A stretch of DNA of 64,000 nt from Buttiauxella agrestis ATCC 33320 (lineage in GTDB: Bacteria > Pseudomonadota > Gammaproteobacteria > Enterobacterales > Enterobacteriaceae). This document shows positions 25,374-40,037 of this stretch, piece after piece; within the stretch, counting starts at the first letter, position 1, and each line of letters starts with the position of its first letter. Made by a program: the position numbers and the translations under genes. The stretch spans positions 992,001 through 1,056,000 of the forward strand of contig JALKFA010000001.1 in assembly GCA_024169445.1 (NCBI GenBank). Reading direction: 5' to 3'. The notes below the pieces were generated by a model. That model ran no database searches, had not been told where the DNA came from, and was given only the letters and a program-made list of their open reading frames with translations.

Positions 25374-26888
25374 ATGGAACCGTTACTGCAATTAAAAGGT
25401 ATCGATAAATCGTTCCCTGGCGTAAAAGCCCTTTCTGGTGCAGCGCTGAATGTGTACACAGGGCGCGTGATGGCGCTGGTGGGTGAAAACGGCGCAGGCA
25501 AATCCACCATGATGAAAGTGCTGACTGGCATCTATCAGCGTGATGCGGGTTCGCTGTTATGGCTGGGCAAAGAAACCACTTTTAATGGCCCTAAATCCTC
25601 ACAGGAAGCGGGCATCGGTATTATTCACCAGGAACTCAACCTGATCCCGCAGCTCAGCATTGCGGAAAACATCTTCCTGGGCCGCGAATTTGTTAACCGC
25701 TTCGGCAAAATCGACTGGAAAACGATGTATGCCGAGGCCGATAAATTACTCGCTAAGCTCAACCTGCGCTTTAACAGCCAGAAGCTGGTGGGCGATTTGT
25801 CGATTGGCGATCAGCAAATGGTCGAAATCGCCAAGGTGCTGAGCTTCGAGTCAAAAGTCATCGTGATGGATGAACCGACCGATGCGCTAACCGATACCGA
25901 AACTGACTCTTTATTCCGCGTGATCCGCGAGCTGAAAGCTCAGGGGCGCGGCATTGTCTATATTTCCCACCGCATGAAAGAGATCTTCGAGATTTGCGAT
26001 GACGTGACCGTCTTCCGCGATGGACAGTTCATTGCCGAGCGTGAAGTGGCAACGCTGACTGAAGATTCGCTTATCGAAATGATGGTCGGGCGCAAACTGG
26101 AAGAGCAATATCCTCGTCTGGATAAACAACCTGGCGAAATCCTTTTGCGGGTCGATAACCTTTCCGGACCTGGCGTACATGACGTCAGTTTTACTTTGCG
26201 CAAAGGTGAGATTCTCGGTGTGGCCGGTTTGATGGGCGCGGGTCGCACCGAACTCATGAAAGTGTTGTATGGCGCATTGCCGCGTACTGGCGGTTATGTG
26301 GCACTTGAAGGCCGCGAAGTGGTGACGCGTTCGCCGCAGGATGGGCTGGCAAATGGCATTGTGTATATCTCTGAAGACCGTAAGCGTGACGGGCTGGTGC
26401 TCGGCATGTCGGTTAAAGAGAACATGTCACTCACCGCATTGCGTTATTTCAGCCATAACGGCGGCAGCCTGAAACATAAAGATGAACAGCAAGCGGTGCA
26501 GGACTTTATCCGTTTGTTCAACGTCAAAACGCCATCAATGGAACAGCCGATTGGCCTGCTTTCTGGCGGCAACCAACAAAAGGTCGCCATAGCCCGTGGC
26601 CTGATGACACGCCCGAAAGTATTAATTCTTGATGAGCCGACGCGTGGCGTAGACGTTGGGGCGAAAAAAGAAATTTATCAGTTAATCAATCAGTTCAAAG
26701 CCGATGGGTTGAGCATCATTCTTGTTTCGTCCGAAATGCCGGAAGTGCTCGGCATGAGTGACCGAATCATGGTGATGCACGAGGGGCATCTCGGCGGGGA
26801 ATTTACCCGTGAAGAGGCGACTCAGGAAATCTTAATGGCGGCAGCCGTCGGCAAGCTAAATCGCGTGAATCAGGAGTCTGTAAAATGA
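25374..26888 (+). CDS. rbsA: Ribose ABC transporter ATP-binding protein RbsA
   Basis: 504 residues with two ABC cassettes. The first has Walker [10 protein letters not shown] (37-45), signature [13 protein letters not shown] and Walker [12 protein letters not shown]. The second has the degenerate Walker [10 protein letters not shown] and signature [14 protein letters not shown], the usual arrangement in sugar importers of this class. It powers ribose uptake at the cytoplasmic face of RbsC. Its last codons overlap the rbsC start (ATGA). Confidence 0.97.
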   Translation: MEPLLQLKGIDKSFPGVKALSGAALNVYTGRVMALVGENGAGKSTMMKVLTGIYQRDAGSLLWLGKETTFNGPKSSQEAGIGIIHQELNLIPQLSIAENIFLGREFVNRFGKIDWKTMYAEADKLLAKLNLRFNSQKLVGDLSIGDQQMVEIAKVLSFESKVIVMDEPTDALTDTETDSLFRVIRELKAQGRGIVYISHRMKEIFEICDDVTVFRDGQFIAEREVATLTEDSLIEMMVGRKLEEQYPRLDKQPGEILLRVDNLSGPGVHDVSFTLRKGEILGVAGLMGAGRTELMKVLYGALPRTGGYVALEGREVVTRSPQDGLANGIVYISEDRKRDGLVLGMSVKENMSLTALRYFSHNGGSLKHKDEQQAVQDFIRLFNVKTPSMEQPIGLLSGGNQQKVAIARGLMTRPKVLILDEPTRGVDVGAKKEIYQLINQFKADGLSIILVSSEMPEVLGMSDRIMVMHEGHLGGEFTREEATQEILMAAAVGKLNRVNQESVK

Positions 26889-27850
26889 GTACCCAAGCTA
26901 TTCCTGGCCGTCGCTGGTTCACTAAAGCGTGGCTGTTAGAACAAAAATCCCTTATCGCTCTGCTGGTGCTGATTGCGATTGTTTCGAGCCTGAGCCCGAA
27001 CTTTTTCACGGTTAATAACCTGTTCAATATCCTGCAACAAACCTCAGTGAACGCCATTATGGCGGTGGGGATGACGCTGGTTATTCTGACTTCCGGGATT
27101 GACCTGTCCGTCGGTTCCTTACTGGCGCTGACGGGGGCGGTCGCCGCCTCGATTGTCGGTTTAGAAGTGAATGCACTGGTGGCGGTTGCAGGTGCGCTGG
27201 CACTCGGTGCCGCAATTGGTGCAGTAACCGGTGTGATTGTCGCCAAAGGGCGCGTTCAGGCGTTTATCGCCACGCTGGTGATGATGCTTTTACTGCGCGG
27301 CGTCACCATGGTTTACACCAACGGTAGCCCAGTAAATACCGGATTCTCTGACAACGCTGATGTGTTTGGCTGGTTTGGTATTGGCCGTCCGCTGGGGATT
27401 CCTACGCCGGTGTGGATTATGGGCGTTGTGTTCCTCGCGGCGTGGTACATGCTGCACCACACGCGTTTGGGCCGTTATATCTATGCCCTGGGCGGCAACG
27501 AAGCGGCGACGCGTTTGTCCGGTATCAGCGTTAACAAAGTCAAAATTATCGTTTACTCACTTTGCGGTCTGCTGGCGTCTTTGGCTGGGATCATCGAAGT
27601 GGCGCGTCTTTCTTCCGCACAACCCACGGCGGGTACCGGCTATGAGCTGGATGCTATCGCGGCGGTGGTTCTGGGCGGCACAAGCCTTGCTGGCGGGAAA
27701 GGGCGTATTGTTGGGACGCTGATTGGTGCGCTGATCTTAGGCTTCCTGAACAACGGGCTGAATTTATTAGGTGTTTCTTCTTATTACCAGATGATCGTCA
27801 AAGCAGTGGTTATTTTACTGGCGGTGCTGGTGGACAACAAAAAGCAGTAA
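26885..27850 (+). CDS. rbsC: Ribose ABC transporter permease RbsC
   Basis: 321 residues; the homodimeric inner-membrane channel of the ribose importer, with about ten hydrophobic helices. The conserved SGIDLSVGS motif near residue 75 and [21 protein letters not shown] (about 272-290) mark the family. Translation is coupled to rbsA by a 4-base overlap. Confidence 0.97.
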   Translation: MSTQAIPGRRWFTKAWLLEQKSLIALLVLIAIVSSLSPNFFTVNNLFNILQQTSVNAIMAVGMTLVILTSGIDLSVGSLLALTGAVAASIVGLEVNALVAVAGALALGAAIGAVTGVIVAKGRVQAFIATLVMMLLLRGVTMVYTNGSPVNTGFSDNADVFGWFGIGRPLGIPTPVWIMGVVFLAAWYMLHHTRLGRYIYALGGNEAATRLSGISVNKVKIIVYSLCGLLASLAGIIEVARLSSAQPTAGTGYELDAIAAVVLGGTSLAGGKGRIVGTLIGALILGFLNNGLNLLGVSSYYQMIVKAVVILLAVLVDNKKQ

Positions 27851-27878
27851 CAATCATAACCCTACAGGACATCTGAAT

Positions 27879-28766
27879 ATGAATATGAAAAAGCTGGCTA
27901 CCCTGGTTTCTGCTGTTGCACTGAGTGCCACCGTTAGCGCCAACGCAATGGCCAAAGACACCATCGCGCTGGTGGTCTCCACGCTGAATAACCCGTTCTT
28001 CGTTTCACTGAAGGACGGCGCACAAAAAGAAGCCGACAAACTGGGCTACAACCTGATCGTGCTGGATTCGCAAAACAACCCGGCGAAAGAGCTGGCAAAC
28101 GTGCAGGATCTGACGGTTCGCGGTACCAAACTGATGCTTATCAACCCAACCGATTCCGATGCGGTAGGCAACGCGGTGAAAATGGCCAACCAGGCTAAAA
28201 TCCCTGTGATTACCCTCGACCGTATGGCAAACCAGGGCACCGTGGTCAGCCACATTGCTTCTGATAACGTGGCTGGTGGCAAAATGGCCGGTGACTTCAT
28301 TGCTAAGAAACTGGGTGAAGGTGCGAAAGTTATCGAACTGCAAGGTATCGCGGGTGCATCTGCTGCGCGTGAACGTGGCGAAGGCTTCAAACAAGCGACA
28401 GCTGCCCACAAATTCACTGTTCTGGCGAGCCAGCCTGCTGACTTCGACCGAACTAAAGGCCTGAACGTGATGCAGAACTTGCTGACTGCGCATCCAGACG
28501 TGCAGGCAGTATTTGCTCAGAATGACGAAATGGCGTTGGGCGCATTGCGCGCACTGCAAACTGCCGGTAAATCCGACGTTCTGGTGGTGGGCTTCGACGG
28601 TACCGCTGACGGTGTGAAAGCAGTAGAAAGCGGCAAACTGGGTGCGACCGTTGCACAGATGGCTGACCAGATTGGCGTTATCGGGGTAGAAACTGCCGAC
28701 AAAGTATTGAAAGGCGAAAAAGTCGACTCCAAAATCCCGGTTGAACTGAAGCTGGTTACTAAATAA
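27879..28766 (+). CDS. rbsB: Periplasmic ribose-binding protein RbsB
   Basis: 295 residues. The signal peptide [20 protein letters not shown]...AMA is followed by the mature start [16 protein letters not shown], as in E. coli. It delivers ribose to RbsAC and also serves the Trg chemoreceptor in E. coli. It lies 28 bases after rbsC. Confidence 0.97.
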   Translation: MNMKKLATLVSAVALSATVSANAMAKDTIALVVSTLNNPFFVSLKDGAQKEADKLGYNLIVLDSQNNPAKELANVQDLTVRGTKLMLINPTDSDAVGNAVKMANQAKIPVITLDRMANQGTVVSHIASDNVAGGKMAGDFIAKKLGEGAKVIELQGIAGASAARERGEGFKQATAAHKFTVLASQPADFDRTKGLNVMQNLLTAHPDVQAVFAQNDEMALGALRALQTAGKSDVLVVGFDGTADGVKAVESGKLGATVAQMADQIGVIGVETADKVLKGEKVDSKIPVELKLVTK

Positions 28767-28791
28767 GACGACATAAGAAAAGCAGGGCATC

Positions 28792-28818
28792 GCGCCACTC
28801 ACTAATCTGGGGTGGCGC
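28792..28818 (+). repeat. Hairpin between rbsB and rbsK
   Basis: GCGCCAC (28792-28798) pairs with GTGGCGC (28812-28818) around a 13-base loop. No T-run follows, so it is more likely an mRNA-stabilising or attenuating stem than a full terminator. In E. coli the sRNA RbsZ is derived from the 3' end of rbsB in this region; I cannot tell whether that holds here. Confidence 0.6.
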
Positions 28819-28838
28819 ACTTAACTGGACTGATAAAT

Positions 28839-29768
28839 ATGAAAACTAAAGGCAAGCTCGTCGTCCTGGGCAGCATTAACGCTGACCATATCCTTAACCT
28901 CGAACATTTTCCGACGCCGGGTGAAACCGTGACCGGGCAAGAGTATCAGGTGGCGTTCGGTGGAAAGGGTGCGAACCAGGCTGTTGCAGCCGGGCGCAGC
29001 GGCGCAGACATTGCCTTTATTGCCTGTGTAGGTAGCGACGACACGGGTAGTCGCGTTTGCAAACAACTGGCAAGTGACAACATCGACACCTCGCCGATCA
29101 GCACTATTAAAGATGCTTCAACCGGTGTTGCGCTAATTTTCGTCAATAGCGCTGGTGAAAACGTTATTGGCATTCATGCCGGGGCTAATGGGGCATTAAC
29201 GCCTGCGCTTGTGGCGGAACAGAATCAGAAAATCGCTGAGGCTTCCGTGCTTTTAATGCAGCTTGAGTCACCGCTGCAAAGCGTGCTGGCTGCGGCTAAA
29301 ATTGCCCATCAACATCAAACCAAAGTTGTGCTTAATCCTGCGCCTGCCTGTGAGCTATCTGATGAATTGCTCGGGTTGGTGGATATGATCACCCCGAACG
29401 AAACCGAGGCAGAAAAGCTCACCGGTATTCGTGTCGAAAATGACGACGACGCTGCGGTTGCCGCTCAGGCACTGCATGCGAAAGGCATTGAAACCGTCAT
29501 TATTACGCTCGGTAGCCGTGGTGTTTGGCTGAGTGAAAACGGTAAAGGGCAGCGCGTTGCTGGCTTTAAGGTCAAAGCGGTGGATACCATTGCCGCAGGC
29601 GACACCTTTAACGGCGCGCTGGTCACCGCATTGCTGGAAGATAAACCGATGGCTGATGCGATTCGTTTTGCTCATGCCGCCGCCGCTATCGCCGTGACGC
29701 GTAAAGGTGCGCAGCCTTCTGTGCCGTGGCGTAATGAAATAGACGATTTTTTGCAGCAGCAAGGATAA
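28839..29768 (+). CDS. rbsK: Ribokinase RbsK
   Basis: 309 residues, as in E. coli. It phosphorylates ribose to ribose-5-phosphate in the cytoplasm. It is a PfkB-family kinase with the N-terminal [13 protein letters not shown] motif and the C-terminal catalytic [13 protein letters not shown], where the Asp of GD is the base. I use the ATG at 28839; an in-frame GTG nine codons earlier lies inside the preceding hairpin. rbsR follows after 2 bases. Confidence 0.97.
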   Translation: MKTKGKLVVLGSINADHILNLEHFPTPGETVTGQEYQVAFGGKGANQAVAAGRSGADIAFIACVGSDDTGSRVCKQLASDNIDTSPISTIKDASTGVALIFVNSAGENVIGIHAGANGALTPALVAEQNQKIAEASVLLMQLESPLQSVLAAAKIAHQHQTKVVLNPAPACELSDELLGLVDMITPNETEAEKLTGIRVENDDDAAVAAQALHAKGIETVIITLGSRGVWLSENGKGQRVAGFKVKAVDTIAAGDTFNGALVTALLEDKPMADAIRFAHAAAAIAVTRKGAQPSVPWRNEIDDFLQQQG

Positions 29769-29770
29769 TC

Positions 29771-30763
29771 ATGGCCACCATGAAAGACGTCGCAAAAATG
29801 GCTGGGGTTTCGACTTCCACCGTTTCGCACGTCATTAATAACGACCGTTTCGTGAGTGATGCCATTCGCGCAAAGGTCGATGCTGCAATCAAAACGCTCA
29901 ACTATGCACCTTCCGCTCTGGCGCGTAGCCTCAAGCTCAATCAAACGCACACAATCGGGATGTTAATCACCGCCAGTAGTAACCCGTTTTATTCTGAGCT
30001 GGTGCGTGGGGTTGAACGGAGCTGTTTTGAGCGTGGATACAGCCTGGTGTTGTGTAATACCGAAGGCGATGAGCAGCGCATGAACCGCAACCTGGAAACA
30101 CTGCTGCAAAAGCGTGTCGATGGTTTGCTGCTGTTGTGCACTGAAACACATCTTCCTTCACCGGAAATTATGAGTCGCTACCCTTCTATTCCGACTGTGA
30201 TGATGGACTGGGCGCCTTTTGAAGGCGAAAGCGATGTCATTCAGGACAACTCGCTGCTTGGCGGTGAGACGGCGACTCAACATCTTATCGATAATGGCTA
30301 TACCCGCATCGCTTGCATCACAGGCCCACAAGATAAAACGCCAGCGCGGTTGCGGCTTGAAGGTTATAGAAAGGCTATGAATCGCGCAGGGCTTGCTGTC
30401 CATGAAGGCTACGAAATCATTGGCGACTTTGAATTCCAGGGCGGCTTCACGGCAATGAATTCACTTCTTGCACTGGAAGAGCCACCGCATGCAGTCTTTA
30501 CCGGCAACGATGCAATGGCTGTTGGGGCTTATCACGCGTTGTATCAGGCAGGGCTTAAAGTCCCACAAGATATGGCGGTAGTCGGTTATGACGATATCGA
30601 ACTTGCCCGATATATGACGCCACCGCTCACGACTATCCACCAACCAAAAGATGAGTTGGGTGAGTTGGCCGTTGATGTATTGATACATCGCATGGCGCAA
30701 CCCGCCCTGGAACAACAACGTCTGTTTCTGACACCAGAGCTGGTGGAACGCGGTTCAGTTTAA
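29771..30763 (+). CDS. rbsR: Ribose operon repressor RbsR
   Basis: 330 residues; a LacI-family repressor. The N-terminal helix-turn-helix [22 protein letters not shown] with hinge [11 protein letters not shown] precedes a periplasmic-binding-type ribose domain. It should bind the two AGCGAAACGTTTCG operators upstream of rbsD. It is the last gene of the operon, and its stop codon overlaps that of convergent hsrA. Confidence 0.97.
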   Translation: MATMKDVAKMAGVSTSTVSHVINNDRFVSDAIRAKVDAAIKTLNYAPSALARSLKLNQTHTIGMLITASSNPFYSELVRGVERSCFERGYSLVLCNTEGDEQRMNRNLETLLQKRVDGLLLLCTETHLPSPEIMSRYPSIPTVMMDWAPFEGESDVIQDNSLLGGETATQHLIDNGYTRIACITGPQDKTPARLRLEGYRKAMNRAGLAVHEGYEIIGDFEFQGGFTAMNSLLALEEPPHAVFTGNDAMAVGAYHALYQAGLKVPQDMAVVGYDDIELARYMTPPLTTIHQPKDELGELAVDVLIHRMAQPALEQQRLFLTPELVERGSV

Positions 30764-32142
30764 CGTTTGATCATGTTGCGCCCATCTTTCGGACGTAACA
30801 GCAAGAACACCAGAGCAGAAACTAACGTTACAGCACCCATCGTCAGGAATGTGTAGTGGAACTGCTCGACGGTATTAATGCTGTCGATACCTTCATAGAT
30901 CCTGAGCACTGCGGCACTCACCGCGACTCCAAGACTAATTGCCAACTGCTGGGTTACGGCCAGAACGCTATTACCGCTACTGGCGTTTTCATCGGTGAGG
31001 TCGGCAAGCGTAATGGTATTCATCGCGGTGAATTGTGTGGACATCGCCATCCCCAGAATAAACAGTGGCAAAATGAGCAGCCATACTTCCATTCCCGGCG
31101 ACTGCAATGAGAATTGCCCAATCAGTAAGCCAATGATCAGCGTGACGCCCACTAATGTTTTCCGATAACCCAGACGGCGCAATACTTGCGTTACGGTTGA
31201 TTTTGCCAGCAGCGAACCCATTGCCGTTGGTGCCATCATGCAGCCGGCGATTAACGCCGAATAGCCAAAACCGACCTGTAGCATTAAAGGCATCAGGAAC
31301 GGTACACAACCGGTTCCCAGACGTGACGCGAGATTACCGATGATCCCTACAGAGAAAGTTCTGGTGCGAAACATCGGCAGAGCGATAAGCGGTGTTGGGT
31401 GACGACGTGCGTGCCAGATATAAGCTGCCAGCAGAGCAAGCCCACTTAATATCGTCAGAATACCGATGTAACTGGCAACAATGCGTTCGCCGAATAACTC
31501 CATCCCGCTAGAAATGCACACCAGACTCAAGCCAAACAAAAGAAAGCCGGTCATATCAAAGCCACGCCGTGGAGTCGTAAAGTTTGGCATGTACTTACGG
31601 GCATAGATAAGCCCGAGAATTCCGATAGGTATATTAATGAGGAAAATCCAGTGCCAGCTTGCCCATGTGACCAAAACGCCGCCGAGCAATGGGCCGAGGA
31701 TTGGGCCAACAAGCCCTGGCATGGTGACGAAGTTTAAAACGGGCAGTAATTCGCTGCGCGGATAGGCGCGTAATAATGCTAAACGGGCAACCGGCATCAT
31801 CATCGCACCACCAATCCCTTGTATTACGCGGAAGACAACCAATTCACCGAGTGAACTGGACATCGCGCAGGCGAACGAGCCTAGAGTAAAGAGGGAAACT
31901 GCGACCATAAACACGCGTCGTGTTCCGAAGCGGTCGGCCAGCCAACCGCTGACGGGAATCAGCATCGCAACGGTAAGGGTGTAGCTGATTATCGCGGATT
32001 GCATTGCCAGCGGCGAACGGCCAAGGCTATGGGCAATTGCGGGTAACGCGGTATTCAGAATTGTGGCATCCAGCGCCTGCATAAAGAAAGCCATCGCCGC
32101 AATCCACGGTAACCCGGCCATACTGCGAGCTGTTTTGGTCAT
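30760..32142 (-). CDS. hsrA: MFS transporter HsrA, DHA2 drug-efflux family
   Basis: 460 residues, slightly shorter than E. coli HsrA (about 475) because the C-terminal tail is cut. About 14 membrane helices; the DHA2 motif A region reads [13 protein letters not shown], and motif C-like [16 protein letters not shown] is present. The physiological substrate is unknown; in E. coli it was linked to homocysteine and RpoS effects. Co-directional with yieP upstream (42-base gap), probably one operon. Confidence 0.92.
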   Translation of the reverse strand: MTKTARSMAGLPWIAAMAFFMQALDATILNTALPAIAHSLGRSPLAMQSAIISYTLTVAMLIPVSGWLADRFGTRRVFMVAVSLFTLGSFACAMSSSLGELVVFRVIQGIGGAMMMPVARLALLRAYPRSELLPVLNFVTMPGLVGPILGPLLGGVLVTWASWHWIFLINIPIGILGLIYARKYMPNFTTPRRGFDMTGFLLFGLSLVCISSGMELFGERIVASYIGILTILSGLALLAAYIWHARRHPTPLIALPMFRTRTFSVGIIGNLASRLGTGCVPFLMPLMLQVGFGYSALIAGCMMAPTAMGSLLAKSTVTQVLRRLGYRKTLVGVTLIIGLLIGQFSLQSPGMEVWLLILPLFILGMAMSTQFTAMNTITLADLTDENASSGNSVLAVTQQLAISLGVAVSAAVLRIYEGIDSINTVEQFHYTFLTMGAVTLVSALVFLLLRPKDGRNMIKR

Positions 32143-32184
32143 TTTTGTCCTGATGTTTTAAGGCACTCAGGAGAACGTGAGACT

Positions 32185-32883
32185 TTACCCGTGTTCGAAG
32201 GGTTCTTTCAATAGATCCTGACCAGCAACTAATGCGGCCTGGCTATCACCCCGGGTAATGGCATCAACGATTGCCTGGTGCAAATCGAGCTTGATAACTT
32301 CTTTATCGGTTATAGCAGTAAAGTAATTGTAATAAATAGAACGGAATAAGTTAGCGAATGAACAGAGGAATGGGTTACCACTCATTGCATAGATTTGCTC
32401 GTGATAGGCCATATCAACTTCTATCCAGCGTTGACGATCAAATGCACCTTTCAATTTAACCATCTCTGCCATCATTTCGTTGAGAAAAGCTTTTTGTTCT
32501 TCAGTTCCATTAATGGCGGCCATGGCACAAGCTTGTGGTTCCAGGCTATTACGCATAACAAGGAAGTATTCCACCACATCATTAAAGTTCTCTTCTGTCA
32601 TCCACCAGGTGAGCAGTTCCTTATCAAGGAAGTTCCAGTGGCTGCGAGGCATAACGCGAGTGCCAATACGAGGGCGGGGGAGAACCATTCCTTTAGCTGT
32701 TAATGTCTTTACTGCCTCTCGTACCGCTGTGCGACTAACACCGAATAGCTCACCCAATTCGATTTCACCGGGCAAGATGCTGCCCGCTTCGTACTCACCC
32801 CGGAGAATGCGTTGTGCTAGTTTTTCCGCAAGAACATAGGAAAGGTTCTTTTGAGCGGCGAGTTGTTGTGCAGAGAGAGACAT
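32185..32883 (-). CDS. yieP: FadR/GntR-family transcriptional regulator YieP
   Basis: 232 residues. An N-terminal winged helix (GEIELGELFGVSRTAVREAVKTLTAKG, about residues 38-64) is followed by an all-helical FCD ligand domain containing metal-ligand-like His residues (DMAYHEQIY). Its role is poorly known; in E. coli it affects efflux and 3-hydroxypropionate tolerance. The ATG at 32883 (MSLSAQQLAAQK) is chosen to match the family rather than an upstream in-frame ATG. It is divergent from the rRNA operon. Confidence 0.93.
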   Translation of the reverse strand: MSLSAQQLAAQKNLSYVLAEKLAQRILRGEYEAGSILPGEIELGELFGVSRTAVREAVKTLTAKGMVLPRPRIGTRVMPRSHWNFLDKELLTWWMTEENFNDVVEYFLVMRNSLEPQACAMAAINGTEEQKAFLNEMMAEMVKLKGAFDRQRWIEVDMAYHEQIYAMSGNPFLCSFANLFRSIYYNYFTAITDKEVIKLDLHQAIVDAITRGDSQAALVAGQDLLKEPFEHG

Positions 32884-33034
32884 AAATGCAATTCCTTTAG
32901 CTTTGTTTCTATTAGTAGTATGCCATCTGGTCTGCATTTCTGATGTTTAAAACAGCAAATATCCCGTATTAGCTGGCTTTTGTAGTTCTTTTGGCGAAAA
33001 AAAAGGCGTCTGGTAATCTTTTTGCAATAAACAC

Positions 33035-33062
33035 TTGTCAGCCTCCAGAAAATCCCTATACT
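33035..33062 (+). promoter_or_regulatory. rRNA operon promoter P1
   Basis: -35 TTGTCA (33035-33040) and -10 TATACT (33057-33062) are separated by the 16-bp spacer typical of rrn P1, followed by the GC-rich GCGCC discriminator and CACTGACACGG as in E. coli. The A-rich tract ending at 33004 fits an UP element with Fis sites. The -10 differs from E. coli TATAAT at one base. Confidence 0.9.
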
Positions 33063-33133
33063 GCGCCTCCACTGACACGGCACAACGGCTTACAAACCGG
33101 CCCGTCAGCCAGATGAAAAGCGAAAATAAACGC

Positions 33134-33161
33134 TTGACTCTGAAAGAGGAAAGCGTAATAT
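33134..33161 (+). promoter_or_regulatory. rRNA operon promoter P2
   Basis: -35 TTGACT (33134-33139) and -10 TAATAT (33156-33161) with a 16-bp spacer, about 100 bp downstream of P1, matching the rrn P2 layout. Confidence 0.85.
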
Positions 33162-33200
33162 ACGCCACCTCGAGTTAGCAAGCGAAAGCGCGTAACTCAC

Positions 33201-33212
33201 TGCTCTTTAACA
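33201..33212 (+). promoter_or_regulatory. boxA antitermination element of the rRNA leader
   Basis: TGCTCTTTAACA is the rrn boxA bound by NusB/NusE, which protects the untranslated transcript from Rho. A second boxA-like TGCTCTTTAAAA lies at 35160-35171 before 23S rRNA. The rest of the leader (33213-33382) contains processing stems and no gene. Confidence 0.9.
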
Positions 33213-33382
33213 ATTTATCAGACAATCTGTGTGGGCACTCGCAGGATTGATATCTCAGATACCTTCGGGTATCAAAAAAATATCAAGTCTTGAAGAGTGA
33301 CCAAGCAGTAATTCATTTAGTTGAATTATTACGAAAGTTAATTTTTGAGCACCGCTTCACGAGTTGAAGCAAATCAAGCTTT

Positions 33383-34922
<1,540 letters not shown>

Positions 34923-35012
34923 CCTAAAAGATACGAACTTGCGTAGTGCTCACACAGATTGTCTGATGAAAGTAAATGAGCAAAAAGCGATATCCTGCAA
35001 AGGATTATTCGT

Positions 35013-35088
35013 GTCCCCATCGTCTAGAGGCCCAGGACACTGCCCTTTCACGGCTGTAACAGGGGTTCGAATCCCCTTGGGGACGCCA
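35013..35088 (+). tRNA. gltT: tRNA-Glu (TTC)
   Basis: 76 bases with encoded CCA in the 16S-23S spacer. The acceptor stem GTCCCCA pairs with TGGGGAC, the T-loop is TTCGAAT and the anticodon loop is CTTTCAC with anticodon TTC. The anticodon stem is CTGCC/GGCTG, leaving an apparent U28-U42 mismatch where E. coli has C-G. A single tRNA-Glu is the spacer type of the E. coli rrnB/C/E/G group. gltT is the rrnB name in E. coli, used here only as a label. Confidence 0.95.
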
Positions 35089-35306
35089 TCTCCGATAATG
35101 TGTGAAAGACATTATCACCGAATATCTCAAAACTGACTTTCGAGTCACGTTTGAGATATTGCTCTTTAAAAATCCGGAACAAGCTGAAAATTGAAACGAC
35201 ATGTCGTCTCATTCCTCCGTAATAAGGAATGGGAATACGATATGTTCGAGTCTCTCAAATTTTCGCAACATACGATTGTGTCTTACGAGACATCTTCGGG
35301 TTGTGA

Positions 35307-38215
<2,909 letters not shown>

Positions 38216-38323
38216 ACAACACCGAAGGTGTTTTGGTTGAGAGACTAAGCATTTGATTTTCAGCTTGAACCGAGATTAAGTTGATGGTTGTGTGGATAAC
38301 ACAACGGTTAACAAAACAGAATA

Positions 38324-38443
38324 TGCCTGGCGGCACTAGCGCGGTGGTCCCACCTGACCCCATGCCGAACTCAGAAGTGAAACGCCGTAGCGCCGATGGT
38401 AGTGTGGGGTCTCCCCATGCGAGAGTAGGGAACTGCCAGGCTC
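38324..38443 (+). rRNA. rrf: 5S ribosomal RNA
   Basis: 120 bases starting TGCCTGGCGGC and closing with CTGCCAGGC, the helix I pair. The core CCGAACTCAGAAGTGAAACG is as in E. coli. No tRNA gene follows, unlike E. coli rrnC (tRNA-Asp, tRNA-Trp), but like rrnA. Confidence 0.97.
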
Positions 38444-38455
38444 CAAATAAGTGAA

Positions 38456-38484
38456 AAGCCCTGTACTGACGTACAGGGCTTTTT
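38456..38484 (+). terminator. rRNA operon terminator
   Basis: AAGCCCTGTAC pairs with GTACAGGGCTT around TGAC and is followed by a T-run, 13 bases after 5S rRNA. It also lies 48 bases past the mobB stop on the other strand. Confidence 0.92.
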
Positions 38485-38531
38485 GCTGTCTGCAATTTAT
38501 AGAAAGATACCCACGAGAACGTAGGCAATAC

Positions 38532-39038
38532 TCACTTCTTAAGCCAGTCAGCAATAAAATCAGCAATCTGAATGGGTGAGTTGATATCCAGTACGGGAAG
38601 CGACACATTTGGTAGCGGTACGTCACTCGAAATGGCAATAACATTCCTATCTATTTTCAGCTCATCAACGCTATGCGTTAGTCCTGCCCTGTAAAGCAGG
38701 ATCTTAGGTATCTCTTCATGCTTAAAACCTTCAACCAATATCAAATGAAGTGAGCTGGAATCCATTCTGCTGGCGAGCCAATGCAAATCCAGTTCTTCTT
38801 GCTCAGGTGTTTCAGTCATTAATGCCCAACGATTCTTGTTGGCTACTATCGTTTGGTCCGCCCCAGCTTTCCGCAATTCGTAACTGTCTTTTCCTGGTTT
38901 ATCGACATCCACATCATGATGAGTATGTTTGATTAACCCAGGGCGGATCCCTCGTTCATTGAGTAAAGGGATCAGTTTCTTAAGAAGCGTTGTTTTACCT
39001 GTGCCACTCCATGCGGCAAAAGCGAGAAGAGGTACCAT
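38532..39038 (-). CDS. mobB: Molybdopterin-guanine dinucleotide biosynthesis adaptor MobB
   Basis: 168 residues; a GTP-binding P-loop protein (AWSGTGKTTLLKKL, about residues 10-22) that assists MobA in making the MGD form of the molybdenum cofactor but is not essential. It also has the conserved LIKHTHHDVDVDKPGKDS. The start at 39038 ([12 protein letters not shown]) overlaps the mobA stop as TAATG; an ATG five codons earlier is less likely. Confidence 0.95.
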   Translation of the reverse strand: MVPLLAFAAWSGTGKTTLLKKLIPLLNERGIRPGLIKHTHHDVDVDKPGKDSYELRKAGADQTIVANKNRWALMTETPEQEELDLHWLASRMDSSSLHLILVEGFKHEEIPKILLYRAGLTHSVDELKIDRNVIAISSDVPLPNVSLPVLDINSPIQIADFIADWLKK

Positions 39039-39619
39039 TATATGTTTTCCCATTGCGCGAGATCTTCCGGTGAATTTATGTTGATGAAGTTTTGCTTCTG
39101 ATTCGGAAATAATACGGCGTGTCCGCCCGCCTCTCGCAGAAAAACCATGACTCGCCGTTCACCTGAAGCCAGATAATTTTCCAGCGGAACAGTGAGTTTT
39201 TTGTGCAGCAGGGCAATAGTGGGATGATCTCGCTCACCATCGTTTACCCATACGGCAGAAGCATGTCCCTTTTGCTCCCAAAGCCTGGAGGCTAAATCCG
39301 CGGGTATATTGGGTGTATCGCATGGGCAAAACAAAAACCATTCACCGTGTAGCTGCTTCATGAGTGACAACATTCCCGCAAGTGGTCCGGGATAATCGGG
39401 CAATATATCGCTGAGAACGGTTAACCCAACAGCCTGATACTTTTCTCTATTTCTGTTGGCGCTAATCACCACATCGTTGACCTGCAGTGCCAGCTTTCTG
39501 ATGACATGTTCAAACAGGGGGAGTCCGTTTAATTCGATGAGCCCTTTATCCTGGCCACCCATTCGAGTTGATCGTCCACCGGCCAAAACCACACCAGTAA
39601 CTTCCGTTAAACATCTCAC
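39038..39619 (-). CDS. mobA: Molybdenum cofactor guanylyltransferase MobA
   Basis: 193 residues. It attaches GMP to molybdopterin to make the MGD cofactor of DMSO reductase-family enzymes. The nucleotidyltransferase motif [19 protein letters not shown] is near the N-terminus, with FLFCPCDTP (metal-binding) and GERRVMVF further on. I choose the GTG at 39619, which has AAAGAGG upstream and gives the family length; an ATG at 39667 would add 16 unconserved residues and has no good ribosome site. The gene is translationally coupled to mobB. Confidence 0.93.
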   Translation of the reverse strand: MRCLTEVTGVVLAGGRSTRMGGQDKGLIELNGLPLFEHVIRKLALQVNDVVISANRNREKYQAVGLTVLSDILPDYPGPLAGMLSLMKQLHGEWFLFCPCDTPNIPADLASRLWEQKGHASAVWVNDGERDHPTIALLHKKLTVPLENYLASGERRVMVFLREAGGHAVLFPNQKQNFININSPEDLAQWENI

Positions 39620-39691
39620 TAATATCGCCTCTTTTAATGTGGGTTTGAGCCTGCTAACGTGTGACATCTCGCATGTGAAAGGAGCACAATC

Positions 39692-39961
39692 ATGAAATGC
39701 AAACGTCTTAACGAACTGCTCGAGCTACTTCAGCCAGCATGGCAGAAAGAGCCAGACCTCAACTTGATTCAATTTTTGCAGAAACTCAGTAAAGAGTCAG
39801 GTTATACCGGTGAATTAACCGATCTCACTGATGACGTGCTTATTTATCAGCTGAAAATGCGTGATTCGGCAAAAGACGCTGTTATTCCTGGCATTCAGAA
39901 AGACTATGAAGAAGACTTTAAGACCGCATTGTTACGTGCCCGTGGTGTAATTAAAGAGTAA
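39692..39961 (+). CDS. yihD: Conserved small protein YihD
   Basis: 89 residues, the same length and nearly the same sequence as E. coli YihD ([25 protein letters not shown], ending RARGVIKE). A DUF1040 family protein of unknown function, highly acidic and helical, with no signal peptide or membrane segment. It has an AGGAG ribosome site, is divergent from mobA and lies upstream of srkA-dsbA. Confidence 0.95.
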   Translation: MKCKRLNELLELLQPAWQKEPDLNLIQFLQKLSKESGYTGELTDLTDDVLIYQLKMRDSAKDAVIPGIQKDYEEDFKTALLRARGVIKE

Positions 39962-40037
39962 AAGCTTGTAAGCCGCACCACTTTGACAGCGATGAAATGT
40001 TATCCTCAACTATCCGTATTTACAGTCGGTTGCCTGG

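Noticed and set aside
25374-26888. Degenerate Walker A in the second RbsA cassette
   Set aside because: GLMGAGRTE in place of GxxGxGKS/T is normal for the second domain of RbsA-type sugar ATPases.
38291-38299. Perfect DnaA-box match TGTGGATAA in the 23S-5S spacer
   Set aside because: It forms the loop side of the stem GTTGTGT/ACACAAC that precedes 5S rRNA, so it is better explained as an rRNA processing hairpin.
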